Positions 1 to 8,257 of a stretch of DNA of 64,000 bases are shown one piece after another; position 1 is the first letter of the stretch; each line of letters starts with the position of its first letter. The position numbers and the translations under genes are program-made. The DNA comes from an uncultured Bacilli bacterium. Lineage in GTDB: Bacteria > Bacillota_I > Bacilli_A > RF39 > UBA660. The stretch covers positions 1 through 64,000 of the forward strand of contig CAKOLO010000002.1 of the NCBI GenBank assembly GCA_934096235.1. The letters run 5' to 3'. The notes beneath the pieces were generated by a model. The model was given only the letters and a program-made list of their open reading frames with translations. It searched no databases and had not been told where the DNA came from.

Positions 1-76
1 AGAGGTGGATTCGAACCACCGAACCCGAAGGAACAGATTTACAGTCTGCCGCGTTTAGCCTCTTCGCTATCTCTCC
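1..76 (-). tRNA. tRNA-Tyr (GTA), 3' end cut by window edge
   Basis: The minus strand begins GGAGAGA, and the anticodon stem-loop presents GTA, which reads Tyr codons. It has the long variable arm of bacterial tRNA-Tyr and a TTCGA T-loop. The 3' acceptor strand and CCA lie beyond position 1, so the gene is partial. It is the last of three tRNAs transcribed from one promoter near 266-294. Confidence 0.95.
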
Positions 77-79
77 AAG

Positions 80-155
<76 letters not shown>

Positions 156-161
156 ATATTA

Positions 162-238
162 TGGTGGGCGATGAGAGACTCGAACTCCCGACCCCCTGCT
201 TGTAAGGCAGATGCTCTAACCAACTGAGCTAATCGCCC
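162..238 (-). tRNA. tRNA-Val (TAC)
   Basis: Acceptor GGGCGAT pairs with ATCGCCC, followed by discriminator A and encoded CCA. The anticodon loop contains TAC, which reads GTA. It is the promoter-proximal tRNA of the Val-Thr-Tyr cluster. Confidence 0.96.
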
Positions 239-265
239 ATAATATTTTTCCTGTTGACGCTATTA

Positions 266-294
266 AATATAACATTTATTACTTTTGATGTCAA
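266..294 (-). promoter_or_regulatory. Sigma-A promoter of the tRNA operon
   Basis: On the minus strand a perfect TTGACA (289-294) is followed after 17 bp by TATATT (266-271). It points at tRNA-Val, placing the start of transcription about 20 bp upstream of the mature tRNA end. Confidence 0.85.
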
Positions 295-323
295 TACAAA
301 TTATGAGATTTTTTAAATATATT

Positions 324-671
324 TTATTTTTTTTCTATTTCTTCCATTTTTTTCTCAATCCAAATGCCTAAATTTTGCTTTAATGGTTCGAATCCTGTTC
401 CTTTTTCTTCTATTCCCCTTCTCTTTGTAGATTTGCCTATTTTTTTTATTGAAAGTTTAACTTGTAATTTATTTTCATCAATTGATAAAACTTTTACATT
501 TAATAAATCACCTATTTTAAATATCTTATTTAAATCTTCGATATACTTATTTGACACTTCAGATATATGTATCATTCCAGTATAGTTATCTTCCAAACTT
601 ACAAAAACGCCATATTTTGTAACTCCAGTTATTTGTCCCTCAACAACTTTTCCAACCTTTATATTGCTCAT
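324..671 (-). CDS. S1 RNA-binding domain protein (YabR/CvfD-like)
   Basis: This 115-residue protein is mostly one S1 (OB-fold) domain at about residues 2-75. The typical pattern is present: VGKVVEGQITGV-KYGVFVSL, then GMIHISEVS, then a GD-hydrophobic KVLSID segment. The tail is short, basic and charged. Single-S1 proteins of this size in Firmicutes bind RNA and associate with ribosomes; the exact target here is unknown. The start was set at the ATG at 671 because the upstream GTG codons form the GTGGTGAAAA ribosome binding site. An extended -10 box TGATATACT lies at 690-698. Confidence 0.85.
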   Translation of the reverse strand: MSNIKVGKVVEGQITGVTKYGVFVSLEDNYTGMIHISEVSNKYIEDLNKIFKIGDLLNVKVLSIDENKLQVKLSIKKIGKSTKRRGIEEKGTGFEPLKQNLGIWIEKKMEEIEKK

Positions 672-713
672 TTTTTTCACCACGTTTTAAGTATATCATA
701 TTTTTTTGTTTTC

Positions 714-1604
714 TTACAACCATTTTAGGCATTCTAAATTTATGATATTTTCTTGAATGTATTTAATAATTTTTTCTATATCTTTTATTTTTTTTATATA
801 TTTTTCTAAATCGTTTTCTTTTTCTTCATTTAATAATATGTTAATCATTTTTTCGATTATTTCTGATGGAAAAATGATTAATGATAAAAATATTTTTTTG
901 TCCTTTTCTAATTTTAAATTGTTTTTTATTTGTTCTAATTCTTCATAATCTATCTTATTATCGTAAATTTTATATTTAAAATAATTAGCTTGGTCATATA
1001 ATTTTGAGGTTTTTATGTAATTAAATGGGTTTGAATAGTTAATATAACTGTAATTATTTTCTTCTATTATATGTCCTAAATAGTTCATATCCTCATTTGA
1101 ATAATTTGTATTTGCTAATAACTGAATAGCATTTTCTGCTAAACCAATATAATAATTTGCGTATTTCATGATTAATGGGTATTCTTTATTATATTCCATT
1201 ATCATTTTTTCGAAACTATCAACTTTTTTCGTCCATTCTTCATATATGTTATATACTTTTAATAATTCATTTGTAACATTAATTGTTCCGGCTAATATAT
1301 CGTTATAATTTAATTCAATATTTTCAGCCTCATTAACCATTAATAACGCTAATTTTTCGTTTTTATAATCAATTGTATATTTACCTTTATCATTCATTAA
1401 AAATGTTTGTGTGTGCTTATTTTTGACATATAGTTCATTTGTAAGTTTTACAAGTTCACTTATATTTGTTTCATCCTTATTTTTAATAACTTTTATATAA
1501 ATTTTTTTGTCATTTATAAAAAAATATTTTTTTGTTCCATCAACATAAATTTTATTAATTTTGATATTATAATTTGTTTCAATTTGGTTTTTAATACATA
1601 TCAC
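714..1604 (-). CDS. Spore-coat kinase-fold protein, YutH/CotS-like
   Basis: This 296-residue protein resembles the Bacillus YutH/CotS family, which have an aminoglycoside-phosphotransferase fold and are deposited in the spore coat. The clearest resemblance is the central stretch with VDSFEKMIMEYNKEYPLI followed by YYIGLAENAIQLL. I see no canonical HxDxxxxN catalytic loop, so enzymatic activity is doubtful. YutD- and YunB-like genes lie nearby, as in Bacillus. The start is uncertain: the only upstream in-frame start is a GTG (1602-1604) that sits inside an AGGTGA motif, so a rare start a few codons later is possible. Confidence 0.6.
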   Translation of the reverse strand: MICIKNQIETNYNIKINKIYVDGTKKYFFINDKKIYIKVIKNKDETNISELVKLTNELYVKNKHTQTFLMNDKGKYTIDYKNEKLALLMVNEAENIELNYNDILAGTINVTNELLKVYNIYEEWTKKVDSFEKMIMEYNKEYPLIMKYANYYIGLAENAIQLLANTNYSNEDMNYLGHIIEENNYSYINYSNPFNYIKTSKLYDQANYFKYKIYDNKIDYEELEQIKNNLKLEKDKKIFLSLIIFPSEIIEKMINILLNEEKENDLEKYIKKIKDIEKIIKYIQENIINLECLKWL

Positions 1605-1728
1605 CTAAACTTATTTTAATATATTAATACTTTATTATATTCTTTTTTTTAATTTTATATGATTAGTAAAGTTATATGATTAGCATATTATTTTATGTTT
1701 TACTACAAAAATTTAGTTTTTAAATGAT

Positions 1729-1763
1729 AAAAAAGGAACTTAGGCATTATGCTAAATTCCTTT
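1729..1763 (-). terminator. Rho-independent terminator
   Basis: On the minus strand a stem of about 12 bp (AAAGGAATTTAG with CTAAGTTCCTTT, one G-U pair) has an 8-base loop and is followed by a run of T. It ends transcription of the gene at 1820-2851. Confidence 0.8.
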
Positions 1764-1819
1764 AATTATAAGTTATGTATCTATTTTTAAACATGATATC
1801 ATTGCTTTATAATACTAAT

Positions 1820-2851
1820 TTAAGCTGCTAATTTCATTGTTTGTACAGGTTCTTGCTCTAGTATCGGATTTACAAGTGTTTGTTTCATATCTTCATTGCT
1901 GATATTTTGTGACTCATTTTGAACAGTTTTCTTATTATTTGACATTTCATTTAATAATTCCATAAATTCTTCATATGATGCATTATATGCAATTTCAGTT
2001 ATTTTGTTAGATATAACACTAGTAACTATACTAGCTAATTTTTTTGCCATTTCTTGTTTTTCAGTTTCAGACATTGATATTGGAACTAGCTCAGTATTTG
2101 GATTTGATTGTTCTAATTCCATAGTACTTGTTTCATTATTATTTGTGACAGGTTTTATAGAAGATTCAATGCTGTTGTTTATTGTTTCTTGTTTGGCTTC
2201 TACCCTTGGTTCAAATGATAATGGAGCTGGAACAGGTTGTTCTGGCATGATATTTGTATTTGTAGGAATATTTTGTTCAGTTTTAATTGGTTCTATTACT
2301 GGAACTGTATTTTGAACTGGTGCTGATGCAAATAATCCCTCATTTACTCCTGTTGGTTCAGTTGCTAAAACTTCTTGTGGAGTTGCAATTGGCTCAGTTA
2401 CAGGAACCACAACTTCTGGTGTTTTTGCTTTAGGTTCTACCGGATTTGGTATTGACTTAGCCATTTCAGTTATTGAATTTTTTATTGGTTCTGACACTTC
2501 ATTAACTGTTGATAAGTCACCCAAGTTATTAGGAATTTCAACGTCAACAGTTGGTGATACTATAGATTCATTTACTATTGGAGTTGGAATTGCTGAAGCT
2601 GGTTGTCCACTCATTGGTTCTTGAATTGATACAGTTTGATTTGGATTTGCTCCTAAAACTTTTTCTGCAACTTGTGCTAAACTTTCTTTTTCTTTAGGTA
2701 TAAAAGCAGTTTGTTTTGATAGCGGTGCAATTCCTGTGGCAGGATTTGGTGTAATTGTTGGTGTACCTATACCAATTATCCTTTTATTTGCATCATATTC
2801 TATTGTTGATACAACTATACCTTTTTCTAAATTTTCAATCTCGCTTATCAT
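1820..2851 (-). CDS. Low-complexity Pro/Glu/Val-rich protein, unknown
   Basis: I do not recognise this 343-residue protein. The first 30 residues look folded (beta pattern around GIVVSTIEYD). About residues 35-255 are Pro/Thr/Glu/Val-rich with repeated PI-x-EP-like units, probably disordered. The last 90 residues are predicted helical (MAKKLASIVTSVISNKITEIAY). There is no signal peptide or membrane segment, so it is probably cytoplasmic. The start is the ATG at 2851, preceded by AGGTGAAAATA that overlaps the stop codon of the upstream gene, so the two are translationally coupled. Composition this biased makes homology searches hard. Confidence 0.55.
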   Translation of the reverse strand: MISEIENLEKGIVVSTIEYDANKRIIGIGTPTITPNPATGIAPLSKQTAFIPKEKESLAQVAEKVLGANPNQTVSIQEPMSGQPASAIPTPIVNESIVSPTVDVEIPNNLGDLSTVNEVSEPIKNSITEMAKSIPNPVEPKAKTPEVVVPVTEPIATPQEVLATEPTGVNEGLFASAPVQNTVPVIEPIKTEQNIPTNTNIMPEQPVPAPLSFEPRVEAKQETINNSIESSIKPVTNNNETSTMELEQSNPNTELVPISMSETEKQEMAKKLASIVTSVISNKITEIAYNASYEEFMELLNEMSNNKKTVQNESQNISNEDMKQTLVNPILEQEPVQTMKLAA

Positions 2852-2860
2852 TATTTTCAC

Positions 2861-3115
2861 CTAACTTTCAACTATTTGTTTCATTGCTTCTTTTACTTTT
2901 TGCCATACCTGGTCGTCTTTTATTCCAACTAAACTATAAACACCCGGTTCATTTTCTATGAATTCTGATATATAAATTTTACTCATTCCTTCGCCAGCTG
3001 ACTCACCTTTTGATAAAATAACAAATCTCTTATTAATGTCATTTATTTTAAATGCGTTAACTAGGTCAACTTCTTCCATAGTTCCATCCATATTTTTTAT
3101 TGAAATTTTGCTCAT
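2861..3115 (-). CDS. Small DUF1292-like (YrzB-type) protein
   Basis: This 84-residue protein has alternating beta strands and a C-terminal helix, ending in GIKDDQVWQKVKEAMKQIVE. That resembles the small DUF1292/YrzB family, whose function is unknown. The start at 3115 follows AGAGAGGAAAATGGT; the longer reading frame upstream lacks a binding site. An extended -10 box TGGTAAAAT is at 3142-3150. It is cotranscribed with the low-complexity gene downstream, sharing the TAGGTGA stop/ribosome-binding overlap. Confidence 0.55.
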   Translation of the reverse strand: MSKISIKNMDGTMEEVDLVNAFKINDINKRFVILSKGESAGEGMSKIYISEFIENEPGVYSLVGIKDDQVWQKVKEAMKQIVES

Positions 3116-3171
3116 ACCATTTTCCTCTCTATTCTCATGTAATTTTACCATACAATAAAAAAAATATCAAT

Positions 3172-3471
3172 TCATTTGATATTATTTGCTATTTTTTCAC
3201 TTATTTTTTCCAATATAAAATATCTACAGTCATATGCACAATTTTCGCTAATGTATTTTTTAATATTTTCAAAATCATTTATTTTATTTAAGTCTTTATT
3301 TTCCTTTTTATTAAATCCTTTTAATCTTAATTTAGAGTATGCAATGTCTCCCACAATATAATCATAATTTTCAAAATAATTTGTATATCTTGATAAAAAA
3401 GTTTCTTTATCGAATGCATCTCTATAATTTTCTTTTAGTTTATATAAATTGCCTTCTACTTCAATTTCCAT
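3172..3471 (-). CDS. yutD: YutD family protein (DUF1027)
   Basis: This 99-residue protein matches the YutD family in length and signature: NYFENYDYIVGDIAYSKLRL followed by KGF, and near the end CAYDCRYFILEK with two cysteines three apart. The function is unknown, although the family is widespread in Bacilli. AAGGTGAATTAGT precedes the ATG, and an extended -10 box TGATATAAT lies at 3492-3500. In Bacillus, yutD lies near yutH and yunB, whose relatives flank it here. Confidence 0.8.
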   Translation of the reverse strand: MEIEVEGNLYKLKENYRDAFDKETFLSRYTNYFENYDYIVGDIAYSKLRLKGFNKKENKDLNKINDFENIKKYISENCAYDCRYFILEKISEKIANNIK

Positions 3472-3533
3472 ACTAATTCACCTTGCAATTTATTATATCA
3501 TTTTAATTTAAATGAGTAAAGTTTATTTTATTT

Positions 3534-4280
3534 TTATGTTCTTGCACTAATCATTCCACCATAATAATCAGGAATTTTTCCTTGTATTATTTTTGTACTG
3601 ATTGGTATTTGTTTGTTTATGCTTGTATTTTCAGATGTGAACGGCAAAATTATTTGAACATTTATGTTTATTTCTAAAAGTAGTTCAACTAAAGAGTTAT
3701 TTATTCCATATTCCTTTATGTTTGTTAAAATATTATTCGTAGAACTGCTTAATATTTCAATTTTAAATGGTATTTTTGGTCCAATTCCAATTAATATCGG
3801 TTTTTCATTTATGACATTAAATGGTATTTGATAAATCATATTTTTTGAATCAAATATTGTATTTTTTGATTCACTATTGATTCTAAAGTCACCATTGTTT
3901 TTTATATTCTTTATGTTTTTGATCATGCTATTATTTACGTCATATAGTACCTTATTTGATTTATTATTATCAAATGTTACTCCAATTATTTCATCATTGC
4001 TATTCTTCTCTATTTTTAACATTTCGTTTAATTCTTGATTTAATATACTTTCTTTCAATGATTCATTTATTATTATAGTCGATATTTCTATTGATTTACT
4101 TTTGGCATATTCTATTAAAATATTTTTACTTTTTTCTGTAAATGATTTGATTAATATATATGTTAAAACTAGTATTGCCGCAAGTATTATAACTAGCTTA
4201 TCTTCTTTTTTTATTTGTTCTGTTTTTCGTAATTTCATTTTTTGCATAATCATATTAAAGTATATAAAAAAAGAAGTCAA
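3534..4280 (-). CDS. yunB: Sporulation protein YunB-like
   Basis: Up to 248 residues. A membrane segment (VIILAAILVLTYILIKSF) near the N-terminus is followed by an extracytoplasmic domain. That domain carries the YunB signature: GPKIPFKIEILSSS, then KEYGINNSLVELL, PFTSENTSINKQIPIST and KIIQGKIPDYYGG. In Bacillus YunB is made in the mother cell and needed for proper spore formation; its biochemical role is unknown. The start is unclear. TTGACT and TAATAT 17 bp apart lie within the first codons, so translation may begin at the ATG at 4247 or 4238 with little or no leader. Confidence 0.75.
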   Translation of the reverse strand: MTSFFIYFNMIMQKMKLRKTEQIKKEDKLVIILAAILVLTYILIKSFTEKSKNILIEYAKSKSIEISTIIINESLKESILNQELNEMLKIEKNSNDEIIGVTFDNNKSNKVLYDVNNSMIKNIKNIKNNGDFRINSESKNTIFDSKNMIYQIPFNVINEKPILIGIGPKIPFKIEILSSSTNNILTNIKEYGINNSLVELLLEININVQIILPFTSENTSINKQIPISTKIIQGKIPDYYGGMISART

Positions 4281-4293
4281 TAATGCTTCTTAA

Positions 4294-5322
4294 TTATATT
4301 ATGTTCCATTCTAATACAGAATTTAATATTAAAAATATTGTAGCTAATAATATTAAAATAATTAGAACAATACCTATTTTTGCAAGTATACTACTCTTTT
4401 TCTCACTTTTTTCTAAATCTTCAAAGCCTTCAAAATCAGTTTTGTTGAATGAAATGGAATTCGTATAGAATGATTTATCTATACTGCTAATTTTTGGTGC
4501 ATCAGGATCCTCTTCTTCATCTGATTCATTTTCATGATTTGATGATTTTAATTGGTATTGTTGTTTTATTTTTTCTTTTTCTAATATTAAGTCTTGTGTA
4601 AGATCATTTGCTGGTTCTTTTATTGAATCTAGTTCTCTTGTCATATCTAAAAGTACATCTTTTATATTACTTTCATTTGTTTCGTTTTCATCTATTGGAG
4701 CCATTACAATTGTATTTTCATTATCACCCATTAATTCTTTGAATAGATCTGTTGTGTTATCTTTTACGATATTTGTTTGTGTTTCTTCTTTTGTTGATGT
4801 ACCATTTTGAATATCTTTAATAAGATTAACTATTGTTTTTTCTTGGGTATTTAATTCATCAATTGGTGATGTGAATTCTTCAGTTTCTGATAATTTATCT
4901 TTTTCTTCTTGTTCTTCTCTTATTCTAATATTTTTAAGAATATCATATCCAGTGTTATTTAATTTTCTATGTCTCTCTTCTTCGTAATTTGTTTCTTTCT
5001 TTTCGCGAGCTTGTTCTAAAACGGAATTTATATCATAAGTTCTTTGTTCTTGTCTTTCGATAATTTTTTCCTCAGGCTCTGGAATATCAAGAGATATTTT
5101 TTTTCTTTTTTGTTCTTCTTCGTTATTTAGTGAATTTAAATATTTTTTTATTTTTTCTATATCTATTTCCTTTGGTGCATCCGAAATAACACTAACGTTA
5201 TTGTTAGTTTTTATTCTAGATAAATCGCTCATATCTGTAGAATTATAAATATCTTGATTCCTTTTTGTTCTACTCAAATTGCCTAGTTGTGAATTTTCAT
5301 ATCTTTCCATTCTTGAACTCAT
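4294..5322 (-). CDS. Tail-anchored acidic membrane protein, unknown
   Basis: This 342-residue protein is not recognised. About 310 residues are highly charged (Glu/Lys/Asn/Asp-rich, probably coiled coil or disordered). A single C-terminal membrane helix of about 20 residues (KIGIVLIILILLATIFLIL) and a very short tail follow. This topology leaves the bulk in the cytoplasm. The start at 5322 follows GGTGAAAGAT; an upstream frame extension has no binding site. Only 13 bp separate it from the yunB-like gene, so the two are probably cotranscribed. A role in division or sporulation would be a guess. Confidence 0.6.
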   Translation of the reverse strand: MSSRMERYENSQLGNLSRTKRNQDIYNSTDMSDLSRIKTNNNVSVISDAPKEIDIEKIKKYLNSLNNEEEQKRKKISLDIPEPEEKIIERQEQRTYDINSVLEQAREKKETNYEEERHRKLNNTGYDILKNIRIREEQEEKDKLSETEEFTSPIDELNTQEKTIVNLIKDIQNGTSTKEETQTNIVKDNTTDLFKELMGDNENTIVMAPIDENETNESNIKDVLLDMTRELDSIKEPANDLTQDLILEKEKIKQQYQLKSSNHENESDEEEDPDAPKISSIDKSFYTNSISFNKTDFEGFEDLEKSEKKSSILAKIGIVLIILILLATIFLILNSVLEWNII

Positions 5323-5447
5323 ATCTTTCACCAGTATAATGATACCATAAATAATAAGTAAATTCAATAAAAGTTAGTTTACACTATTATAGATTTTTTT
5401 ATATTTTTAATATATAATAGTTATATATTTATTTATGGAGGAACGAA

Positions 5448-5651
5448 ATGGAAAAAATAAAAGTAAATGACACATGTATTGGATGTGGTTTATGTGTTAG
5501 TCAAAAAGAAGAATATTTTGAGTTTAATGATGAAGGGTTAAGTCAAGCAAAAGATGTTGAAGTTAAACCTGAAGATAAAAAAGAACTTTTAAATATTGTT
5601 GAAAGTTGTCCAGTTGGAGCTATCGTTATCGAAGAAGAAAAAGAAGCTTAA
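5448..5651 (+). CDS. Single-cluster 4Fe-4S ferredoxin
   Basis: This 67-residue protein contains CIGCGLC near residues 10-16 and a later CPVGAI, giving four cysteines for one [4Fe-4S] cluster. The second cluster motif of clostridial ferredoxins is absent, as in Bacillus Fer. It is the obvious electron carrier for the pyruvate:ferredoxin oxidoreductase at 35394-38807. The ribosome binding site TGGAGGAACGAA precedes the ATG. It stands alone on the plus strand and shares a bidirectional terminator with rluB. Confidence 0.93.
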   Translation: MEKIKVNDTCIGCGLCVSQKEEYFEFNDEGLSQAKDVEVKPEDKKELLNIVESCPVGAIVIEEEKEA

Positions 5652-5675
5652 TTTTGTTCAAAGCTTCTTTTATTT
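5640..5675. terminator. Bidirectional terminator between ferredoxin and rluB
   Basis: A 10-bp stem, AAAGAAGCTT (5640-5649) with AAGCTTCTTT (5661-5670), is followed by TATTTT on the plus strand and preceded by A-rich sequence. It overlaps the end of both convergent genes. Confidence 0.8.
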
Positions 5676-6389
5676 TGTATTTGCATAATTATATAATTGT
5701 TTAACTTCTTTTGTTGTAAGACGTCTATATTCACCTATTTTAAGTCCTTCAAGATCAAAGAAAGCATAATTTGTTCTTTTTAATTTTAGAACTTTATGAT
5801 TTAATGCTACGAACATATTTTTTACTTGATGATTTCTTCCTTCAGTTATAGTAAGTTCAACGTATGATTTGTTATTCTTTTTATCCATTTTCTTTAATTT
5901 TGCTCTAGCTTTTTTTGTCTTAACTCCGTCAAGTTCAATTCCATTTTCTAATTCATGAATTTCTTTTCCTGTTACAATTCCACTTACTTTGGCAACATAT
6001 GTTTTTTCAATGCATCCTTTTGGATGTGTTAATTTGTTAGTAAGTTCTCCATCGTTTGTAAGTAATAATAGACCTGTTGTGTCATAGTCAAGTCTTCCTA
6101 CTGGAAAGATTTTTTCATTTGTTTCAATTAAATCTACTACTGTTACTCTACCCTTATCATCGCTTACAGAACATATAGTCTTTTCAGGTTTATAAAGTAA
6201 GTAATACTCTTTTTGTTTTCTATAAACTTCCATATTTTCTACTTCTACTTCATCTTTATCAGATACTTTTGTTCCAAGTTCACGTACAACTACACCATTT
6301 ACTTTTACTTTTCCTGCTAAAATTAATTCTTCACTCTTTCTTCTAGATGCAATACCGCATGAACTTAAATATTTTTGTAATCTTTCCAT
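5670..6389 (-). CDS. rluB: Pseudouridine synthase RluB family
   Basis: This 239-residue protein has an N-terminal S4 RNA-binding domain (MERLQKYLSSCGIASRRKSE). The catalytic domain has the RsuA/RluB signature GRLDYDTTGLLLLTNDGELTN, whose Asp attacks the uridine. A later EGRNHQVKNM motif is also typical. Such enzymes make pseudouridine in 23S rRNA (the RluB position in helix 89). The start at 6389 is preceded by AGAGAGG; the upstream GTG lies within the binding site. It is followed 31 bp upstream by the D,D-carboxypeptidase gene on the same strand. Confidence 0.9.
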   Translation of the reverse strand: MERLQKYLSSCGIASRRKSEELILAGKVKVNGVVVRELGTKVSDKDEVEVENMEVYRKQKEYYLLYKPEKTICSVSDDKGRVTVVDLIETNEKIFPVGRLDYDTTGLLLLTNDGELTNKLTHPKGCIEKTYVAKVSGIVTGKEIHELENGIELDGVKTKKARAKLKKMDKKNNKSYVELTITEGRNHQVKNMFVALNHKVLKLKRTNYAFFDLEGLKIGEYRRLTTKEVKQLYNYANTK

Positions 6390-6420
6390 ACTTGCCACCT
6401 CTCTTAGAGATTATACATTA

Positions 6421-7428
6421 TTATTTCCAAAATAACAATAATTCTTTTATCTTCTTTAATCTACTTTGATATTTAAGTTTATAAAGTTTTTCACTATGAA
6501 TTAAATTATTGTCCAAATATATATCCACAAATCTATTATCTTTATTTAGATTAATATTTACTTTTAATTTTTTTATTTCATTTTTGGTAAGTAACATATT
6601 AAAATCATTTTTGATAAAATAATGGTCATGATTTTTATTTTTCACTTTAAAAGAAAATGTGTTTTTATCTAGTACTTTATATCTTTCATATTCTTTAAAA
6701 TACTTTTCATATAAATTTTTATGTAAATTAAATTTATCACCCTCATCAATTGTTGAAATTATAAGGGTTTTATTATCTTTTCTTGCTGCTGATACAAATA
6801 CTTGACCGCTAGCTTTTGTATAACCTATTTTTCCACTAATTAAATATTTATAGTCACTTAATAATTTATTTTTGTTATGCCAAATATAGTTATCAACTTT
6901 ATATTTTTTTGTACTTGTTATATTCAAGAAGTCTTTGTTCTTTATTGCATATCTCATTAACTTGGACATATCTTCTGCTGTTGAATAATTTTTAGTGTCA
7001 TCATTAAGTCCATGTGGATTTTCAAATGTAGTATTATTCATACCAAGTTTATGTGCTTTTAAATTCATTTGAGCTATAAAGTTATCATATGGCATTGTTT
7101 TGGATGCAATTATCATAGCTGCATCATTTCCACTTTGAAGCATGAGTCCATGAAGCAAGTCATTTAGTGTGAAACTTTCTCCTTCTTTTACATATATCAT
7201 CGAACCATTTACAGTTTGTATTTCTTTTCCTACTTTTAATTTATCTGTTAATTTTGCGTTTTCAAGGGCAACTATTGTTGTCATTATCTTTGTAGTTGAT
7301 GCGATTAGTTTTCTTTCACTTTTATTTTTATTATAGATAATTCTTCCTGAATCTGCATCCATTACTACTATTGATGCACTAACATTTATGCACAATAAAA
7401 AGATTAATACTAGTAATATTTTTTTCAT
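6421..7428 (-). CDS. D-alanyl-D-alanine carboxypeptidase (DacF/PBP5-like), altered KTG motif
   Basis: This 335-residue protein has a signal peptide (MKKILLVLIFLLCINVSA) and the serine-peptidase S11 motifs: STTK (SxxK) near residue 43 and SGN in LQSGNDAAM. The usual third motif KTG reads KIG (in SGKIGYTKASG), a single C-to-T change. It would trim the terminal D-Ala from peptidoglycan stems outside the membrane. A C-terminal domain of about 90 residues follows, as in PBP5/DacF. It is 30 bp from nadK and may be read from the NAD operon. The KIG change could reduce activity. Confidence 0.85.
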   Translation of the reverse strand: MKKILLVLIFLLCINVSASIVVMDADSGRIIYNKNKSERKLIASTTKIMTTIVALENAKLTDKLKVGKEIQTVNGSMIYVKEGESFTLNDLLHGLMLQSGNDAAMIIASKTMPYDNFIAQMNLKAHKLGMNNTTFENPHGLNDDTKNYSTAEDMSKLMRYAIKNKDFLNITSTKKYKVDNYIWHNKNKLLSDYKYLISGKIGYTKASGQVFVSAARKDNKTLIISTIDEGDKFNLHKNLYEKYFKEYERYKVLDKNTFSFKVKNKNHDHYFIKNDFNMLLTKNEIKKLKVNINLNKDNRFVDIYLDNNLIHSEKLYKLKYQSRLKKIKELLLFWK

Positions 7429-7458
7429 ATTATATCTTATGATCTTTATTACAAAATA

Positions 7459-8256
7459 TTAATCTTTTAAAAATTTTTCGTTTACTATATTTATAAAATT
7501 ATATTCTTTCATTCTTAAAAATTTTATTTTTTTGTTTTTTACAAAGCATTCTATTTTCTTTACATTTTCATATCTTTTATTTGTTCCATCAAAAGTAATA
7601 ATTAAATCTTTTTTTATTGGCTTAATTAAGATATGTTTCTTTTCTGGAAGTACAATTGCTGTAAGTAAGTTTCTATATACTTTTGTATTTAGTGGTGCTA
7701 TTGGAGTTATTTGTAAAGTATGAAGTGTATTATAAATAAGAGCCCCATTGAAGCTTGTATTGTATGCACTACTTCCAACTGATGTTGAAACCAAGATACC
7801 ATCTCCTGCGAATGTTTCTAGAAAGAAACCATCTATATAAATTTCCATTGTTAATGCATTTAATTCCATTTGTCTTATAACTATTTCATTTAATGAGAAA
7901 TGTCTTGATACTGAGTCTTCTGTTGTTATTTTTGTTTCAAGAGTACCAATATTATCGACTTTAAAATTATTATCATTTAAGGATGATACAAAGTACTCTA
8001 AATTATCTGGTTTGATTTCTTGTAAAAAGCCTAAAGTCCCTGTATTTATTCCAACATAATAAATATTACTGTTAAAATTAGTATTGTTAACCATTCTTAG
8101 AAATGATCCATCTCCACCTATCGCAATAGCTAAATCATAGTTTTCATCAACTATTTCAAAATTATATTTTTCTAATTCTTCTATTAGTTTTAGTTTTATT
8201 TTGTATGATATTTCATTTTCGTTAGCGAATATTTTTATTTTATTGATTTTTCTCAT
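7459..8256 (-). CDS. nadK: NAD kinase
   Basis: This 265-residue protein phosphorylates NAD to NADP. The hallmark GGDGSFLRMV motif is near residue 47, and the NE motif is in FSLNEIVI. Gly-rich DGILVSTSVGSSAYNTS is the conserved substrate-binding stretch, and FDG is near the end. The start at 8256 lies one base after the stop of the nrtR-like gene, with AAAGG as binding site. It is the last NAD-metabolism gene of the operon. Confidence 0.93.
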   Translation of the reverse strand: MRKINKIKIFANENEISYKIKLKLIEELEKYNFEIVDENYDLAIAIGGDGSFLRMVNNTNFNSNIYYVGINTGTLGFLQEIKPDNLEYFVSSLNDNNFKVDNIGTLETKITTEDSVSRHFSLNEIVIRQMELNALTMEIYIDGFFLETFAGDGILVSTSVGSSAYNTSFNGALIYNTLHTLQITPIAPLNTKVYRNLLTAIVLPEKKHILIKPIKKDLIITFDGTNKRYENVKKIECFVKNKKIKFLRMKEYNFINIVNEKFLKD

Positions 8257-8257
8257 G

